From Euglena gracilis (Eukaryota; Euglenida; Euglenophyceae; Euglenales): a stretch of 64,000 bases of DNA. The translations under genes and the position numbers were made by a program. Below, in pieces: positions 10,941-25,200 of the stretch. Location: contig CP154957.1 in the NCBI GenBank assembly GCA_039621445.1, forward strand, positions 2,164,504-2,228,503, written 5' to 3'. Numbering within the stretch: the stretch's first letter is position 1; every line of letters starts with the position of its first letter. The notes beneath the pieces are model-generated. The model ran no database searches. It saw only the letters and a list, made by a program, of their open reading frames with translations, and was not told the origin of the DNA.

Positions 10941-11944
10941 TTAGATGCCCTTGGATTACACAATTTTTTTTAAAAAATGGGACGAAACCCAAAATAAGCG
11001 ACTATGGGCAAAAGATGGAGCAACAGCATCACCTAAAATTGGGGAAGCTAGCTACAGGTGGCCCAAAGTGGCCAAAAATTGCCCAAAATGGTCAGAAAAG
11101 GAACAGCCACAATCCCAGTTGGGGGGGGGGGTGCCCACCTTGGTGGGGCGGGGTCGGACCCAAGACTTGGAACCCGTGGGGGGGTCCACGGGTTGGTAAC
11201 TTTTACTAGCTGCAGAACAGCCACCAGCCAGTGTCCCTTGACTGGGAAAAAAACTACTCTGCCGCTTTGAGGGGTTGTTTTTTCTTGCTAAATTTGTTTC
11301 AAAAATGACAAAAATGATCATTTTTGGTACGAGTCTGGAGCTGCGCCGGAAAAAATAAAAAAATTCTCTACTGGCAGACCGGGTCCACAATAATTCCCAC
11401 TGGGCGATTTTGGGATTGCTGCAGTCCAGCCGCCCCCCCCCCCGTCTCTTGGGGTTCTGTATGTTCTGAAGCAGGGGCCAGGTCGGATCCCCTGCCCGCT
11501 GGGTTTCCGAGACTCCCCTTCAACCTTGGGGGCAGCAGCCAGACACTTGTCATCGCATGTATTATTGTTGTTTATTATTATTACTGCTATACTTATCATT
11601 AGTATATTCATTATGTTTACTATTTTTAAATTATTTTTATTTGAAAAAATTCGCCTGAGAATATATAAATAATACTGCCTGGCAGCAGCTCATTCCCCCC
11701 GGGGGGGCGATGCAGGGGTTCGGTGTCTCATTGGGATGCGCACTGGCGCCGCCCTGGGGATCGCCGCTGGCTGCTATGCGCTCGAGGTTGAGGAAGGGCT
11801 TGGGCTTCTTCAGGGACCGCAAGAGGGAGAAGGAGGACAGCGTCATATGGTGGACTGGAGGGGACCTGGGGGACCAGGGGACCCGAGGGGGGGGGGGGCG
11901 AAGGGTTAGGCTGGACGGGAAAGGCCTGGTGGGGTGGTCGACCC

Positions 11945-12135
11945 CCGGCGGTTCCGAAACAAATAAAAAAAATTCTGCTGTTCCGGCACATTCAATGAAA
12001 AATCCACTGGAAAAGTGACCGACAAAATACCTGCATTTGGGCAAATGCGGGCTAATTTTTGGGGGAGATGTTTTCTGGCATCCTTGGACCATCGACCCAT
12101 CCACCCAAAAACACGAAAAAATGCGTTTTTCAATT
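11945..12135. repeat. R10 repeat copy
   Basis: The copy contains GGCACATTCAATGAAAAATC and the CATCGACCCATCCACCCAAA tail, like the other R10 copies. Confidence 0.65.
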
Positions 12136-12549
12136 TTTTTCTTTCGAGCCATTTGATCCCAGATCATACAATTTTTACCGACCACCAGGGGGATCACTTC
12201 CACTCTTCCAAAAACCAGTCGCTAACTTTTTTTTTGGGAAAACCGGTCAGCAATTACCCTCCGGCCACTCTGAAATCCAAACAAAAATTGACCACGAAAA
12301 AGAGGCCAAAATCTTTTCCAGCGCGTTTAGCGCTGGGTCACTTGAGAGACTTTTTGCCCACCCCTCCAAGGGGGAGGGGGGCTGGGCCAATAGCCAGTCT
12401 GAAAAACCCAGCCACCCACCCCCCAGGGGGGGGGGCGGCCAAAGACTAAGTGATTGTATGGGGGATCGACTGTTGTCCGTCCTTTAGGCCTGAGGGGCGG
12501 TCCTTCAGGGAAGGACCTTAATGGGGGAAAAAATGCCGTTCCCTTTGGA

Positions 12550-12760
12550 CCCCCTTGGTCGACTCACCCACCATGGCACCGTGCAAGAAAAAAATCCTTC
12601 GTAACCAAAGAATAATTTATTTTGATACAATAAGATATTTTGACCAGAAAAAATTGGTGCCCCTGGAAGCACAGGAAGGTTTGGAGAGTGGCTGGTCGAT
12701 CCCACCCACTCACCCTCCATATGGTTTCCGGAGATCCCCGTACAGCCCAGGGGAGAAGGA
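12550..12760. repeat. R11 repeat copy
   Basis: It begins ACCATGGCACCGTGCAAG and ends GATCCCCGTACAGCCCAGG. A related copy is at 43,180-43,365, and partial traces lie near 9,400-9,560 and 19,020-19,160. Confidence 0.5.
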
Positions 12761-13689
12761 AACGTCAGCCTGGGGATCACAACGACTGCGGGGGGGGGGG
12801 GGATCCCAGTAGCAGGAAATGTGGATCAGCAGGCAAAAGGTGGTGGGCTGATGAGTGCTTGGGGAGGTCTCCAAAGAACGCCTCCCCTGGCCAAAACAGG
12901 AGTGATCCAACTCTGACCTTGCCTCTCCTCCCTTTTTGGAAAACCAATGCTCGCTTAGCCCCCCCACCCCTCCATAGATTGAGTCCCCAATCTGAAACTG
13001 GACCAGATCTGAGGTCCATCTGGATTGCCCGGAAAGACCAAAACCGCAAAAAAAAACCCAACGATGGTAACGATGGTGTCTATGATCCTGCTGTCCACCC
13101 CCATCTATGTCTGGCTGCCTTTTTTCACAGTGGAAGTTCTGTTGCAACCATAAGGTACACGGCAAACAAATGATGGGAAACTAATATGGGAAAATTTGGC
13201 CGATTTTCACCATTCCGGCCACTGTGTGCAAAACGTAAACTGAGTGCATTAGGTTACAGGATGGGCACAAATCAGTGCCATATCTGTCAAAAAATGTGGA
13301 AGAGGGAATGGATCCAGGAGCAGCAAAAAAGGATGAAGTTGCAGTCACAGGGGGTATGTACATTTTGACAAGGGTGTCAGGGCTCAGTCTGCAATCAATC
13401 GGTTCAAAAGGTGCACACCATGTGTCAGTGACCTGCCAATGGTCAGAGTGGAAGGCAAACATAAAAAAGGAATGGGTGACGGTACGTCCAGGGTAAGGCA
13501 GGCTGGACTGCAGCGCGATCCAGATAGTGAAATGTTGCGTTCTGCCAATGGACTGGTTGCATAAGACTGATCCGGGTCAGGAATTGTATGCACCGATGTG
13601 CTTGAAAACGAACAACGCAAAAGCACCAACAAGGCAAATTACTGATTGACTGATTGTTTGCAGCAAAATTTGACGAATTACCCCTCCCC

Positions 13690-13930
13690 TGGTCTCAGCT
13701 CTGGAAACGATGGGTAAGCACCGGGGTTGTGGAGCTTATTTGTCCAAAATATAGATAAAGACCAGGGCTGAGATAAGGCGGCAATCCTGGCTTGAAAAAA
13801 ACCTCTGTTTTGCACCAAAACAAGTAATCTCCCGTCATTTTGGGGGTGCAATATTCAACCTGAATTATGTTGCAAACCTCAGTATTGCCAGATTTTGTCA
13901 AATCATGTTACAGAAGTTTCTGTAATCTCG
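13690..13930. repeat. Degenerate R4 repeat
   Basis: GATGGGTAAGCACCGGGG and an AAAATATAGATAAAGACC segment match the R4 copies at 45,246-45,650 and 48,941-49,345 with many substitutions. Confidence 0.5.
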
Positions 13931-15072
13931 AAATCTTCGGGATTTTTCCTCGTAGAAATACACAAAAAAGTTCCTTGCGGGAAGATTACCTTTAAAAAGA
14001 TGGTCAAGAACCATGAGGGTTCGGCGGGTTACCGGGCTGGACCTCTGGTCCACAAAAAAAAAGGCAAAAACCCTGGTAGCACTTTTTCGACTCTTTTTCT
14101 TTTAAAGAACATTCAGTGCTTTGTACCGGAAATTTTCGACCCAGCCCAGCTGCGCCTGGCTGGCCATAACTTTCCTGGGGGGGACCCAGACAGGTTTTCG
14201 GGCATAGCAGTTTCCGGGGGGGGGGTCTTAGTTTTGAATGGCGATATAAACAGCTAGCAATCTTTTGGTCCCTGTGGGGGGGGGGGGGGGGGGGGGATCC
14301 TGAAAAGCACTTTGTCAAGTCATTCTGGAGAGTGCGGCTGCAGGTTGACAGATGGGACGGCGGTCAAAAGCAGGCGGGGAGCCTTGACATACCTGTGAGG
14401 AATGCACCAAATCTTGACAGCGACCACGGATAGGCAGGCACACAGACCTGCCTGTCAAATTACAGGTTGGGGGGCAGCAGGCACAGTCAGTCAGCACAAT
14501 CAGCACGGTAGGTTCTCCCAAATACCAGGTTCATCGGAAAATGCTTGAGGAATCATTCCATATTGGACTAACTTCTGCTATCCTGGCCGCCAGGAAAAGT
14601 TGGGGAAAATTGAACACTTGAACACCATGAACAAACACAGCGAAACAAACACACGAAAACAGACACGCTGCCAGGAATACATGCCACATAAAAAAAGGGG
14701 GAAATTGGGCGAAATGGAGGCGGAAAAATGTCAAAATGAAGCAGGTTCTAAAACCGCGGAGATGCACTCCTCACACGCAGAATCGGCAGGATTCTATCAG
14801 GTGTAAGTCAGGCAGGGTAAACGGCCGCCAAAAAACAGCCCACGCATTGCCACTGCCTGACTCCAAGACCTCCAAGTCCATTGTGGAGGGGGTGGGGGAC
14901 GTGTGCAGGAGTAGCGTGCATCGGTTGAGTGTTCCGATGGGGGAAAAACCTGACACCTTCGTGTCCCATTGGGAAGAAAGGACTCATTTTCGGGCGTGGC
15001 AAGGGGAGGCGCAGCCACTCTCTAACCCGAGGAGAAAAACTCAAATCAATCACTGCCCTCCCCCTCCCGTGA

Positions 15073-15475
15073 CCAGGGTTCGATATAAGGACAGGTGGGG
15101 GGGGTGGTCCGGACCCCCCCTGCGGGCCAGGAGGGGGGGGGTGAGGGGGACACCCCCCCCACCTAAACAGTGGCGCGGTCTGGGTGACCGAAAATTTTTG
15201 ACCCCCCAAAACGACCAAAAGTGCCATTTTGGGCACTTTTTGGGCAAAAATGTGCCAAAAATGCAAAAAAAATTTCGCCGCAAAGCGCCGGAGGAAAAAA
15301 TTGACCCTTTTTGGGGGGGGGTCCCGGATACCCCCCCAGGGTCGGTCCGGACCCCCCTGGCAGGTGGGGGGGGGGGGTCCGGACCCCCCCTGTGGGCCAG
15401 CCAGGAGGGGGGGGGGGGGGGGGGGGGACACCCCCCCCACCTAAACCATGTACGCCCTCCTTATATCAAACCCTG
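15073..15475. repeat. R2 TIR repeat copy A
   Basis: The left end is TTCGATATAAGGACAGGTGG and the right end is CCTCCTTATATCAAACCCTG, an imperfect inverted repeat. The interior contains CAGTGGCGCGGTCTGGGTGA, an AT-rich block of AAAATG sentences, and C/G runs. Copy B lies at 39,545-39,950 and is nearly identical. Confidence 0.8.
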
Positions 15476-17252
15476 CCCGTGACGCTGGTCACGACTCAGC
15501 AGGAGTCCAATGACCTGTTGGCCAGGTTGGCGAGTTTGGGACCCATGGGCCAACCCCCCCCAATAGTGGAAGGATTCTTTTCTGCATTTCTCTGGCAAAG
15601 AAGCCGATGCAAAACCACACAAACTCCGAATAAAATAAAAGCAAATATTTTGGACCAATGAATAAAAATTTAAATAAAACAAAAAAATAAAAAAAACAAG
15701 ATCTTCGTGACAAAAATGGCAGGTACAGAGGGGGAACTCTTCCAAGGAACGTACAGGTCTGGGTGACTAGTTGTGTGTGTGTGTTTGATCACATAATGAT
15801 GTGGCTGTTTTCGTTGAGGAAATGTGAGGGGACCTGAAATGTTTCTGCTGGGTAGTTCTATTGAGACGGTCACCCCCCCTCCGGGAAGTTGTCCACATTC
15901 CTTGGCACTCTTGGGGAAGAAAGCGAAAGCAAACGCCTGTTGGAGCTGGGATGGAGGGAACGAGAGAAATCTGCAAGAGTATGCAACAATCACCCCCCAC
16001 TTAGGATTCCCCAAAAATTCAGCATTTTTGGGGGGAAATGTTAAAAATGAACGCTGGGTGAATTTCTTGCACGGTGCTTTTTCAAAAAAAAACATTGGGC
16101 ATTCATATTTAGTTACCCCCCCCCCTTGTCAGAAGGTCAGTGAGGTGTGTGAATTCAAAACATGCCATTTGCCAGCTCGATTGGCGACAGGCACCGGCAA
16201 GGCGGCAAAGGTGAGGAGGTGGGCCAGAAGCACAGGAAGAGGTGAGGAGGCAGCGGCCCAAATGGCGCCGCCAAAGACCCGGGGTGGCGATGGCAGTGCG
16301 GCCCTCCGCTGGAAAGAGCCTGTTGTCCCACATGCCCATATCTTGATTCTTGACTCTCCGACCGTGATTGAAACGTGGATTTAATGACTCCCAAGACAGC
16401 CCAGAATGGCACAAAAAATAGGCCAAAACCGGCCGAGGAATGGCATGACTCGGGCTATACAAGTTGGTAAAGAGAGAAGAGAAGAAAAAAGAGAAAATAA
16501 AATGATGGATGGGCTTCATTTTACTTCGCTGGACATTCGGAGGAGGGATATTGCAGGTCGGTGAAATTGCAGGGGAAAAACGCAAAAATCGTTGGAAAAT
16601 TGAAGGAAAATCGATGTCAGGTTTGGAAAAAAAAAGTTTAACTCAGATATGAAAGAACGTGTGATGGCGAAAATGACATAGTGTCAATCAAATGCTCTTT
16701 ATGCTTCTTCTTTGGCACACAGGACATCTTATTTTTCCTTCAAATCGCTGCGGACGATACTGAGTAAAACAAACACAAATCCAATCATTGAATACTTTCT
16801 GAACCACTGGAAAGGGGTGGTTGAAAATCATTGGAAATTGGTGCATTTCAGAATTTCAGAAAAGCACGGAAATTGCAGAAATTTTGAGTGTGGTAATCCC
16901 CTCCCTGTGTCTCAATACTGTACCCCCACCCTTTCGGAGGTTTGGCGTGGAAATGATTTGGACAAAAAACCCCTTGTCCGACGAACGACCGGTTGGAGGA
17001 CAGAGATTACCAGTGGTAAGAAGGCGGAAAGAACAGCCGTGGCTGGATTGGAACGTTCGTTTTTTGGATTCCCTCTTCACAACTTCGACTGTAAAATGGC
17101 CCCCCCCATGATTCACTGGGGTATTCTTGTCCTGGTTTCGCACTAATGCAAAAACGTTTGTATCACCCTTGACAAGCTTTTTTTTTTACTGTCTGGGACT
17201 GCTGAGGAATCCCCCGCCAGCGTCACCAACCTCCTTCTGGTCGGGGGGGGGG

Positions 17253-17543
17253 CAGGGGTTTTTTTTAAGACCGGGGGGGGGGAGGGGGGGGGTCCCCCCC
17301 CCCCACCCACCCCCTGGGGGGGGGCCCCCCCGTGGGGGGTGGGTCCCGGGGGACCCACAAAAAAATGGCCGAAAAATCGCGGAAAGTGCTAAAAATAGAA
17401 TTTTTTCGGCGCCTGCGCCGCCGAAAAGTATATCCCACCCCCCTCCGGGGGGACCCCCCCCCCCGGGGGGGGGGGCCCGGCCGGACCCACCCCCCCCCCC
17501 CCCCCCCCCCCCCCCCCGGGGGCCCCGACTAAAAAAACCCCTG
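17253..17543. mobile_element. Family-1 TIR element in G-runs
   Basis: The termini are CAGGGGTTTTTTTTAAGACC and GACTAAAAAAACCCCTG, with an interior GCGCCTGCGCCGCCG core. Both flanks are G homopolymer, so the 8-bp duplication cannot be assessed. It lies just beyond the 3' end of the PHD gene. Confidence 0.65.
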
Positions 17544-17672
17544 GGGGGGGGGCTGTTTGTTGGACAAGGGTGTCCACCAAAGCGAAAACAAAGGTGTTTG
17601 ACATGGGGATATCATTTGCAGTCCCGGGACAAAACTGCCGCATGCGCGAGCCACGGCTGACCGTGTGTGTGC

Positions 17673-17781
17673 TCAGTCGGCGTGCTGCTGCTTGCGCTTC
17701 TTGGCGGCCCCGCCCGCCCCGCCCGACTTCCGCTTCCCGCGGGGCTTCTCGTTGAAGCTGAGGGGGTCCCGGAAGTAATCC
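17673..17781 (-). CDS. PHD gene, terminal exon (basic tail, stop)
   Basis: The exon enters after CCAG and reads [20 protein letters not shown] then [16 protein letters not shown] and a TGA stop at 17,675-17,673. The two KRK clusters look like a nuclear localisation signal. The phase matches the PHD exon (CG|G). Confidence 0.7.
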
Positions 17782-20700
17782 CTGGCGGGGCATGGGGCAA
17801 GGTGTTGTGAATGCCTGGGGTTTAACGTGAAAAAGAAACATGTTTAATGTGAAAACCTGTTGGCAAATTTGGGGTGTGGGCTATTCTGTCTTGGAGAGGG
17901 GCAGGAAACGTCGAACTGAGAGAAACGTAAGGGAGGCTTAAGAAATATCAATCCAGAAATTATGCTTAATTCACAAACGATTGTGGCTTTCGTTAGAATT
18001 TTCTGACAATGCGATATTAGGGGAAAGCATCCCACCGAGCCGATCCATTGTTTTCATCAGGATGCAAAAGGCAAAGCCAGTGGGCACCGCCAGGAGGCAA
18101 CACAGGACACTGTGTGGAAGGGGTTTCCTATTGCGTTAGCACTGTCATACATTAACTTAGAATTCTCTTACATTTCTTTGCGCTGTCTTTTATTATCTTA
18201 GCACTATCTTGCATTATCTTAGCATGTGTTACATTGTTCTAGCACTATCTTCTTTGACCAAAAAAACATCTGCCCCCCCCCCATGCCTACTGGGACCCAT
18301 ACCAGGGACTTTGCACGGGACGCTTTCTCGTGGGTGGGAAGGCTCATCAAACACGCGAAGCCCTCCCCCGGGCGCAATTCTCGCAGAACCACTTCGTCTT
18401 CTCCGGGGTACGGGGGTCGTAGTCCTGGCACTCGAAGTGGTACCACTTCCGGCAGCCGTCGCACATCACCATCTCCTCCGTGTCCGCCTGGTTGCACATC
18501 CCGCAGGAGAACGTGACGCGGCCGGCCCGCCGACCAGGGGTTTTTTTTTTAAGACCGGGGGGCCCCCCCCCCCCCCCCCCCCCCCCCGGGGCCCCCGGGG
18601 GGGGGGGGGGGGTCCTGGGGGACCCACAAAAAAATGGCCGAAAAATCGCGAAAAGTGCTAAAAAATAGCACCTTCTCAAAAATTTTCGGCGCCGTTGGCG
18701 CCGAAAAGTATATCCTACCCCCCCCCCCCCGGGGAGACCCCCCAGGGGGGGGGGGGCTCGGCTGGACCCCCCCCCCCACCCTACCCCCCCCCACGGGGGT
18801 CCACGACTAAAAAAAAAAACCCTGCCGCCGACACAGGGCGGGAGAGTCCGCCGACCTAACTCCCCCCCCCCCAATCCCCCCAAGGGCTGTGCTTACCCCC
18901 CCCCAGGAAACTGTCACCTGACAGGTTGGCCAGTAGCAGGGACCCTGGCAACTTCCTACCCTGACAGGTTGGCTGGTGCCAGGGACCCTGACAGATTCCC
19001 GGGTGGGATGCTGACAGGTTTTCGGGCATGACAATTTCCTGGGGGGGGGGGACGGTACGGGAAGGCCTGGTGGGCCCTCCCCACTCACAGCCCAGAGGGT
19101 TTCGTGGATTCCTGTACAGCTCTGCTCCCCTGGAGAACGGTTGCTTGAACGATGGGCCAGTACGAGGGGCCGTGACAGGTTTTCGGGTTTGCAAGTGTCC
19201 CGGGGGGAGGGGGAGGTTAGGCAGGTTCACCTGCCGTCGTAGATTTTTTTTTTATTGATTGAAAGCAGTTCGAGGGGGTGTGCAGAAACAGCTGGCAGAA
19301 CCATGCGCTGACATGGCCTTCGCCCCGCACACGTTTCGCCGGGGACTGGGACTACAGATAAAGACTTGCATAATAAAGCCCTCGCCCTCCCCTCTGCACA
19401 CTTTTTGATTGAGCTATTTTTTCAGCCTGCAGACAAGAAGCCTGAACCATCCTCACCCCCCCCAGAAAACTATTGCTCGCCCTCACTCCAAAGAGATGAG
19501 AGCCCAATGACCCCCCTCCTGGCAACACCCAGCCTGGGCCACCAAACGGATACTTCCAGCCCCCCAGAGAGAGGAGAATGATCGCCTGCCCAACCACAAC
19601 AGCCAACGGCCAATAATGATGTTTGTCTCCAGCGGAGACAACTCTGGCGGCCGTTTGAGTATCCAATTTACATCTCCAACGGGGGGGGGGGGGGTTAGTC
19701 AGGGGGGGGGACCCCGGGTGGCAAAAAAAAATGGCCATTTTATGCTGTTTTTGCCCCTTTGGCTAATTTTGTCACCTATTGGCAATTTCTTTTTTGTCAC
19801 GTTTTGCGATTTTTAGCCAGCTTGCATGCAGCTTTTGGACTGTCGCCAGCTTGCAGAAAGTCAGGCCAGTTTTTGAAAATTACGTCATATCTGGGTAACT
19901 TGTTACCGTTTTTCAGGGGCTGTCGGTAAAATATTGATTATCTTTGCACTGTTTGCGTGAAACGGCGCAAAGCTGAATTTTTGCAGTTGGTGATTCTTCT
20001 CGTCACTTTTGAAAGAATCGAACTGGACATTGCCATGGTGTGAAATAAAAGAAGACAGGGCTCAGAAAAGAGCACACCAAATACATTGTTGAAAGATGGC
20101 TTTGGACACTCTGGACCACACAAAAGCGACACCACACAAACATGAATGCAGCGGGCCAATCGGGCTTCTCCTCGTCCTCCTCTCCCTCCTCGTCCTCCTC
20201 GTCGGCGTCGCCCGCCGCCTGCTGGTACGCGATATGCGAGAGGGCTGCGGGCAGGCGGGCAACAGCACCTGCAAAAAAACCTGGCACTCAGTCTCTGCTG
20301 AACAGTGGATGTCAATAACTACATTTTTTGGAAACAATGTGCAAAAAAATGAGCAGATACGCAGCAGATGTTCAGCCAATTATTGGTTCGTGCGTTCAAA
20401 CATGCATGTAGACATGCCAAATGCGTGTACCACGTATTATTTTTGTATTGTGTGGTATTTTCTTCATTATCTATTGGCTTTTATAGTCAAAAGAATTTCC
20501 AATAATTTCAAATGAACAATTTAAACAAATTTCTGTGCACCGGGCTCCCACTGATCAGAGGATAGGGGGTTTGTGATCGCTGGGAATGGGGTAGGTGGGA
20601 TAAACGAGATTCTTGCCACCTTGGAAAATCTTGGAAATTCACTTCTCAGGTCAGCGAGTACAGAGGTAAGTGACAGTTTCCCAGGGGAAGTGGGAAAAAG

Positions 20701-21922
20701 GTGAATCTGTCGAATCACCTTTTCACAATTCACCCCACTGATGCAGAAATAAATAAAAAAACCAAAAAAAACGTTGACCACAAAAACACAGTCTCTGTGG
20801 TCAAAATTCTGAAAAAAGTTCTGAAAAATAAAATTTTCACCCTCGAAAAAAATCCATTTTCCATGAGAAAAGGTCAAAATTTATTAAAAATTTGTCAGGT
20901 AACAGGTCAGTGAGGACAGAGGTAGGCGACAGGTCCCTGTGATGACAGTAGTGAGTACCCCCACAGTGAGGGCCGATTGGTGCACCCTGGCTCACATCAT
21001 CTTAACTCCCCCCCCCCCCTTATCATTGACACGCCAATGTTCCAGGAGAGTGCTGTTGACATGTCAATGCCGCTGTGATTCAATAGGTAGTGTTCCAGGA
21101 AAGTGTCGTTGACACGGGGGGTGTGTCAACGACACGCCGTGTCAACGACAAGGGGGGGGGGGTACCAGGTCACCTCCCCAGAAAAAATCTTTTTGCATTT
21201 ATGTTTGAGGGTTTTACCATAGTTTTGTTGGGGTGTGTTTTGAAGCCTGATGCTCAAAACTTGGGTGCAATGCTCAGTTCCTTTTCCCGGCACCTCTATA
21301 TCAAGCTCTTTTCCCCCCTCAGTGGCACAAAATCTTCAAGTTGCTCCATCCTTGAACATTTTTTGACAAATAACTGTTGTGTCGTGCCTTCATTTCCTTG
21401 GACTGTGGACAAAAGTGGCACACGTTAGCGACACACACATTACCCTGGGTGTGGATGCCATTCATATGCATGCGAAAAATGCTTTCCACTCCTCCGAGAA
21501 TGTGTCAAACCCCCTCCCCAAATAACCATCTTTTTTGCCCCCCCCCCCCCCGCACTGCACTGCCAGGGGCAAGGGCCCCGTCAGGCTATTTGGAGAAGGG
21601 GGTTTATTGGGGACAAAGCAAACATGACGACTTTGCCTTCCTGCAGCCAAACCTTGCCTTTCTGCGCTGCACTTCCCTTGCAATCTTGACAGCCTGGCTG
21701 GGGCCGCCTGCCGGACGTAGACCGCCGCCGCGGTTGGCGGGACTTGCGGGCGGCGGGGCTCCCTCGCTGGATGGACCGGCGTCGCGGTGACGGGGGTCAG
21801 CTGCGCTGGCGGCAGGGCGTGGGGGCTCCATCCAGAAGGAATTCAGAAGAAAATTAATTACGGAGAGGCATATATGTGTGTTTGTGTGTGCACGTGCATG
21901 CGTGCTTGCGTGGCGTGTGTGC

Positions 21923-21989
<67 letters not shown>

Positions 21990-22026
21990 TGCGTGTGTGC
22001 GCGCGCGTGTGTGTGTGTGTGTGTGC

Positions 22027-22065
<39 letters not shown>

Positions 22066-22106
22066 CCTGTGTGTGTGTGTGCGTGCGTGTGTGCGTGCGT
22101 GCGTGC

Positions 22107-22145
<39 letters not shown>

Positions 22146-22153
22146 CGTGCGCG

Positions 22154-22193
<40 letters not shown>

Positions 22194-22204
22194 CGTGTGC
22201 GCGC

Positions 22205-22250
<46 letters not shown>

Positions 22251-25200
22251 CTGTGTGCGCGCGTGTGCGTTGTGCACATTGTGTGTGAGCCTTGTGTGTT
22301 TTGTGTGTGCTTTGAAGTGTGTTGAGGTTCAGCTTCTGTCTGCCCTCCTTTCCCCTGCCGCCGCCCTGTCCGGGATGCTGTGTGGCTGTGTCACCTGCTG
22401 CTGTGCCTGTGCCTGGGCGAGCTGCTGCTGTGCCTGCGCCTGGGCCTGGGCTTGGGCCTGGGCTTGGGCCTGGGCTTGGGCCATACCATTGCTTTTTGAT
22501 CCCCAGAGGGGTTCGCTTGACACTTTGGGAAAACCAGTCACCAACTTTCACCCCCGGGGGGACTGGGAGGGGGGTTGGCCACTCCAGCCAAAATGGCTCG
22601 AAATCAATGGATTTTGGCCCCCCCCCCCCAAAAAAAATTCCAGAAAAGCGCCTTGGGTGCTGGGTGGCCCCCCCCCAAAAAAACAGTCAGTCACCGGGGG
22701 TCGGACACACCTTAAGGAATGGTATGGCTTGGACCTGGGCCTGCACCGCCTGCTGGTGCTTCAGCAGCTGCTGTCTGCAGGCCACCCAGCACCAGGTATG
22801 AGAGCAGGGAGTGAACCCGTCGACGAACGCCTCAAAAAGGACAAATCCCCAGCCAGAATATTGCATGGGAATGGTGGCTTGTTGTGGCCGGAATTCATGC
22901 CTGAGAAGCGCCATTCAAGCCGACGGATACAGATTCTGTGACGCGGAGAAGGGCGGAGAAGAGCGGATGTCCCGGCGGTGATGTGAGCCACTTCGCTCTG
23001 TCGGGCATTACCCCCCCCCCCCCGGGAAACTGTCACCTGACAGGTTGGCCGGTAGTGGGGACCGTGACAACCTCCTATCATGACAGGTTGGCCAGCACCA
23101 AAGACCCTGACAGTTTCCCGGAAGGGCACTTCAAGCGAAACCAATGAAAGAAATGGCCCTGCCAGGTTGGCCCGTACCCCCCCCCCCCGGGCAATTGTCG
23201 CGCGAGAAATCGGGCAGCACAGAGGGGGGTGACAATTTCCCGGGGTGACAATTTGGCCGGCACAGAGGGGGGTGACAATTGCCCGGGGGCGTCAATTGCC
23301 CACCCATGTAGGCCACATTAAAACCAAATGACCAAGAACACCATCTGAAACACAACTGAACACAGGAAAAATGCAGCTATGGTCGTGACATTGTGCAGAG
23401 CATTTGGTATGCCAAATTTCTCAGTACGTTCTCAGTACGAGTCGTGTCAGCGAAGAGAAAGTTCACAGTGCAATATACTGCAAACGGGGGTTGACAAATT
23501 GGGCAGCACGAAGGAGGGTGACAATTTCCCGGGGTGACAAATTGGCCAGCAGAGCCAGGGGTGACAATTGCCCGGGGGCGTCAATTGCCCGGGGGCGTCA
23601 ATTGCCCGGGGGGGGTGTGGGTGCCCGGGACCCTAACAACTTCCCATGCTGACAGGTTGGACGGTAACTGGGACCCTCACAATTTCCCGGGCGGGCCCTG
23701 ACAGGTTCTCGGGCATGACAGTTTCCTGGGGGGGGGCAGGTATGTCGAACGACCGGTAACCTCTGTCCTCCGAACGAGGAGGGTCGTTGGACAAGGGGCC
23801 AAAGAAGAGTCGGCGGGTACCCAGGACCCCCCCAAAAGGCAATATTTTCCTTCTGGCACTTTGCGCCGAAAATTTTGGACAATTTTTTTGGCCATAAAGT
23901 GCCAAAAATATAATTTTGGCTGATTTTTGGCCGATCTTTGGCTCAAAAAATTCTTTGCGCCAGGACCAAAACCTCCGAAAACTTGGCCAAACCTCCGAAA
24001 AGGTGTCCTCTAACTGGGGGGGGTCGTTGGACACAGGGGGGGTTAGTAAACTGCCATACTGGGAGCAAAATATTGTCGAGGGGCCTGGCCCCTGCTTCAG
24101 CTGCTCCTGTTTCAGCTGCTCGTGCTTCAACTGCTCCTGCCGCTGCTGTTCCAGTTGCCCCCGCCACGGCACAGGCGCTGGAAAGAGTGAGGAGTCGAAC
24201 AATTATTATGACGTGAAAAGACAATTACCCCCCCCCGGTGCATGTATCATATATGCATATGAATGTAGATGTATACGTAAATACATATGGATAAACATAA
24301 GGATATGGACATGGATATGTATATGGATCTGAAAATTATCTCCAGGGAGGTCAATGGGTGGGTGGATACATGTGTGAATCAGAACCTAACTGCTAGCGAT
24401 CTTCAAACAATCACCTACTCACTACCGTCTGGACTTGACCAACCTGTCCTGTGAATTGTCTCTGCCCGGGGAGCAGCATGGGCATGGAAATGGACCACCA
24501 AAAAAATGCAAAACAAATGCAATGCAAATCGACATGTGCATTTCATGCGTTTTCCATCGCCCGCATTTTGGGGGGTTCAAAGAATTGAAAACATGCAAAA
24601 ATGATCTCTTATTCTTCTTGGAAATATGCTGATTCCAAAAAAAACATTTTGTTTGCCATTAAAAGCCTCATTGGAAATTGAATGGTGGAATGTTTAGATC
24701 AAATCCCTGAAATCAAATAAAAAGACAATGGGCTGTGTGGTGTCAACACAACGCATGTTTTCGAGGGTGCACAGGATTGGGGGGTTAAAAAAATACACAT
24801 TGCATCTGATGCAGGCCTTTTCCTAAGGACTTTTCCTAAGGACCCCAGCCAAGAGGTCCACTAATTTGGAAAGCCTGAGAAAAGCTGCCAGCTGGAAAGA
24901 CCCTCCCAGAGCCCAAAAAAGGTTTCCGGGTGCGTGTTGATGTGGAAATGAGGCTTTTCTTTGCTTCCGAACGGCACAAAAATGCCAACATCGGCAATCT
25001 TGGCAGGTGTTGGGTGTAGAAAAAATGCGGCGCTTCGGACAAGCCACTGGAAAAAATAACCACTAGCTGGGGCTGCTGGAGATGGCGGGGGGGGGCACAA
25101 GCAGGGTATTAAATGGGCGGGGAGGGGGGGTTTGGACCCCCCTGCACCCCCCCCCCCAGAGACTGCCAAAAGCTGCCAGACAGCCAGGGGGGGGTCGGAC

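Larger units (their letters stand above)
7862..17252. other. Repeat-rich region with no firmly supported gene
   Basis: The region holds a long TIR element (8,859-9,368), an R3 repeat (10,617-10,940), an R10 copy, an R11-like copy (12,550-12,760), a degenerate R4 copy (13,690-13,930) and an R2 repeat (15,073-15,475). Weak exon candidates lie at about 8,440-8,490 (+, ARDAEKALREGQ before a GTTGGC), 11,745-11,810 (open on both strands; minus KKPKPFLNLERIAASGD) and 16,171-16,208 (+, SIGDRHRQGGK before GTGAGG). None could be joined to a gene. Confidence 0.5.
22773..24090 (-). other. PHD-gene intron with R5, R6 and R1 repeats
   Basis: The ends are GGC-CAGGCC and GGCCTG-CAGAC, with 6-bp complementary termini. 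It contains R6 segments, a full R5 copy (23,176-23,625) and an R1 copy (23,735-24,050). Confidence 0.6.

Noticed and set aside
16950-17040. Possible exon ending at CAGTG|GTAAGAAG
   Set aside because: The sequence is a decayed R1 terminus (the CCGGT...CTCTGTCCTC segment), not coding.
21604-22551. Long frames of His/Thr or Cys/Val across 21.6-22.9 kb
   Set aside because: They are translations of the GT/GC microsatellite in several frames at once, inside an intron.
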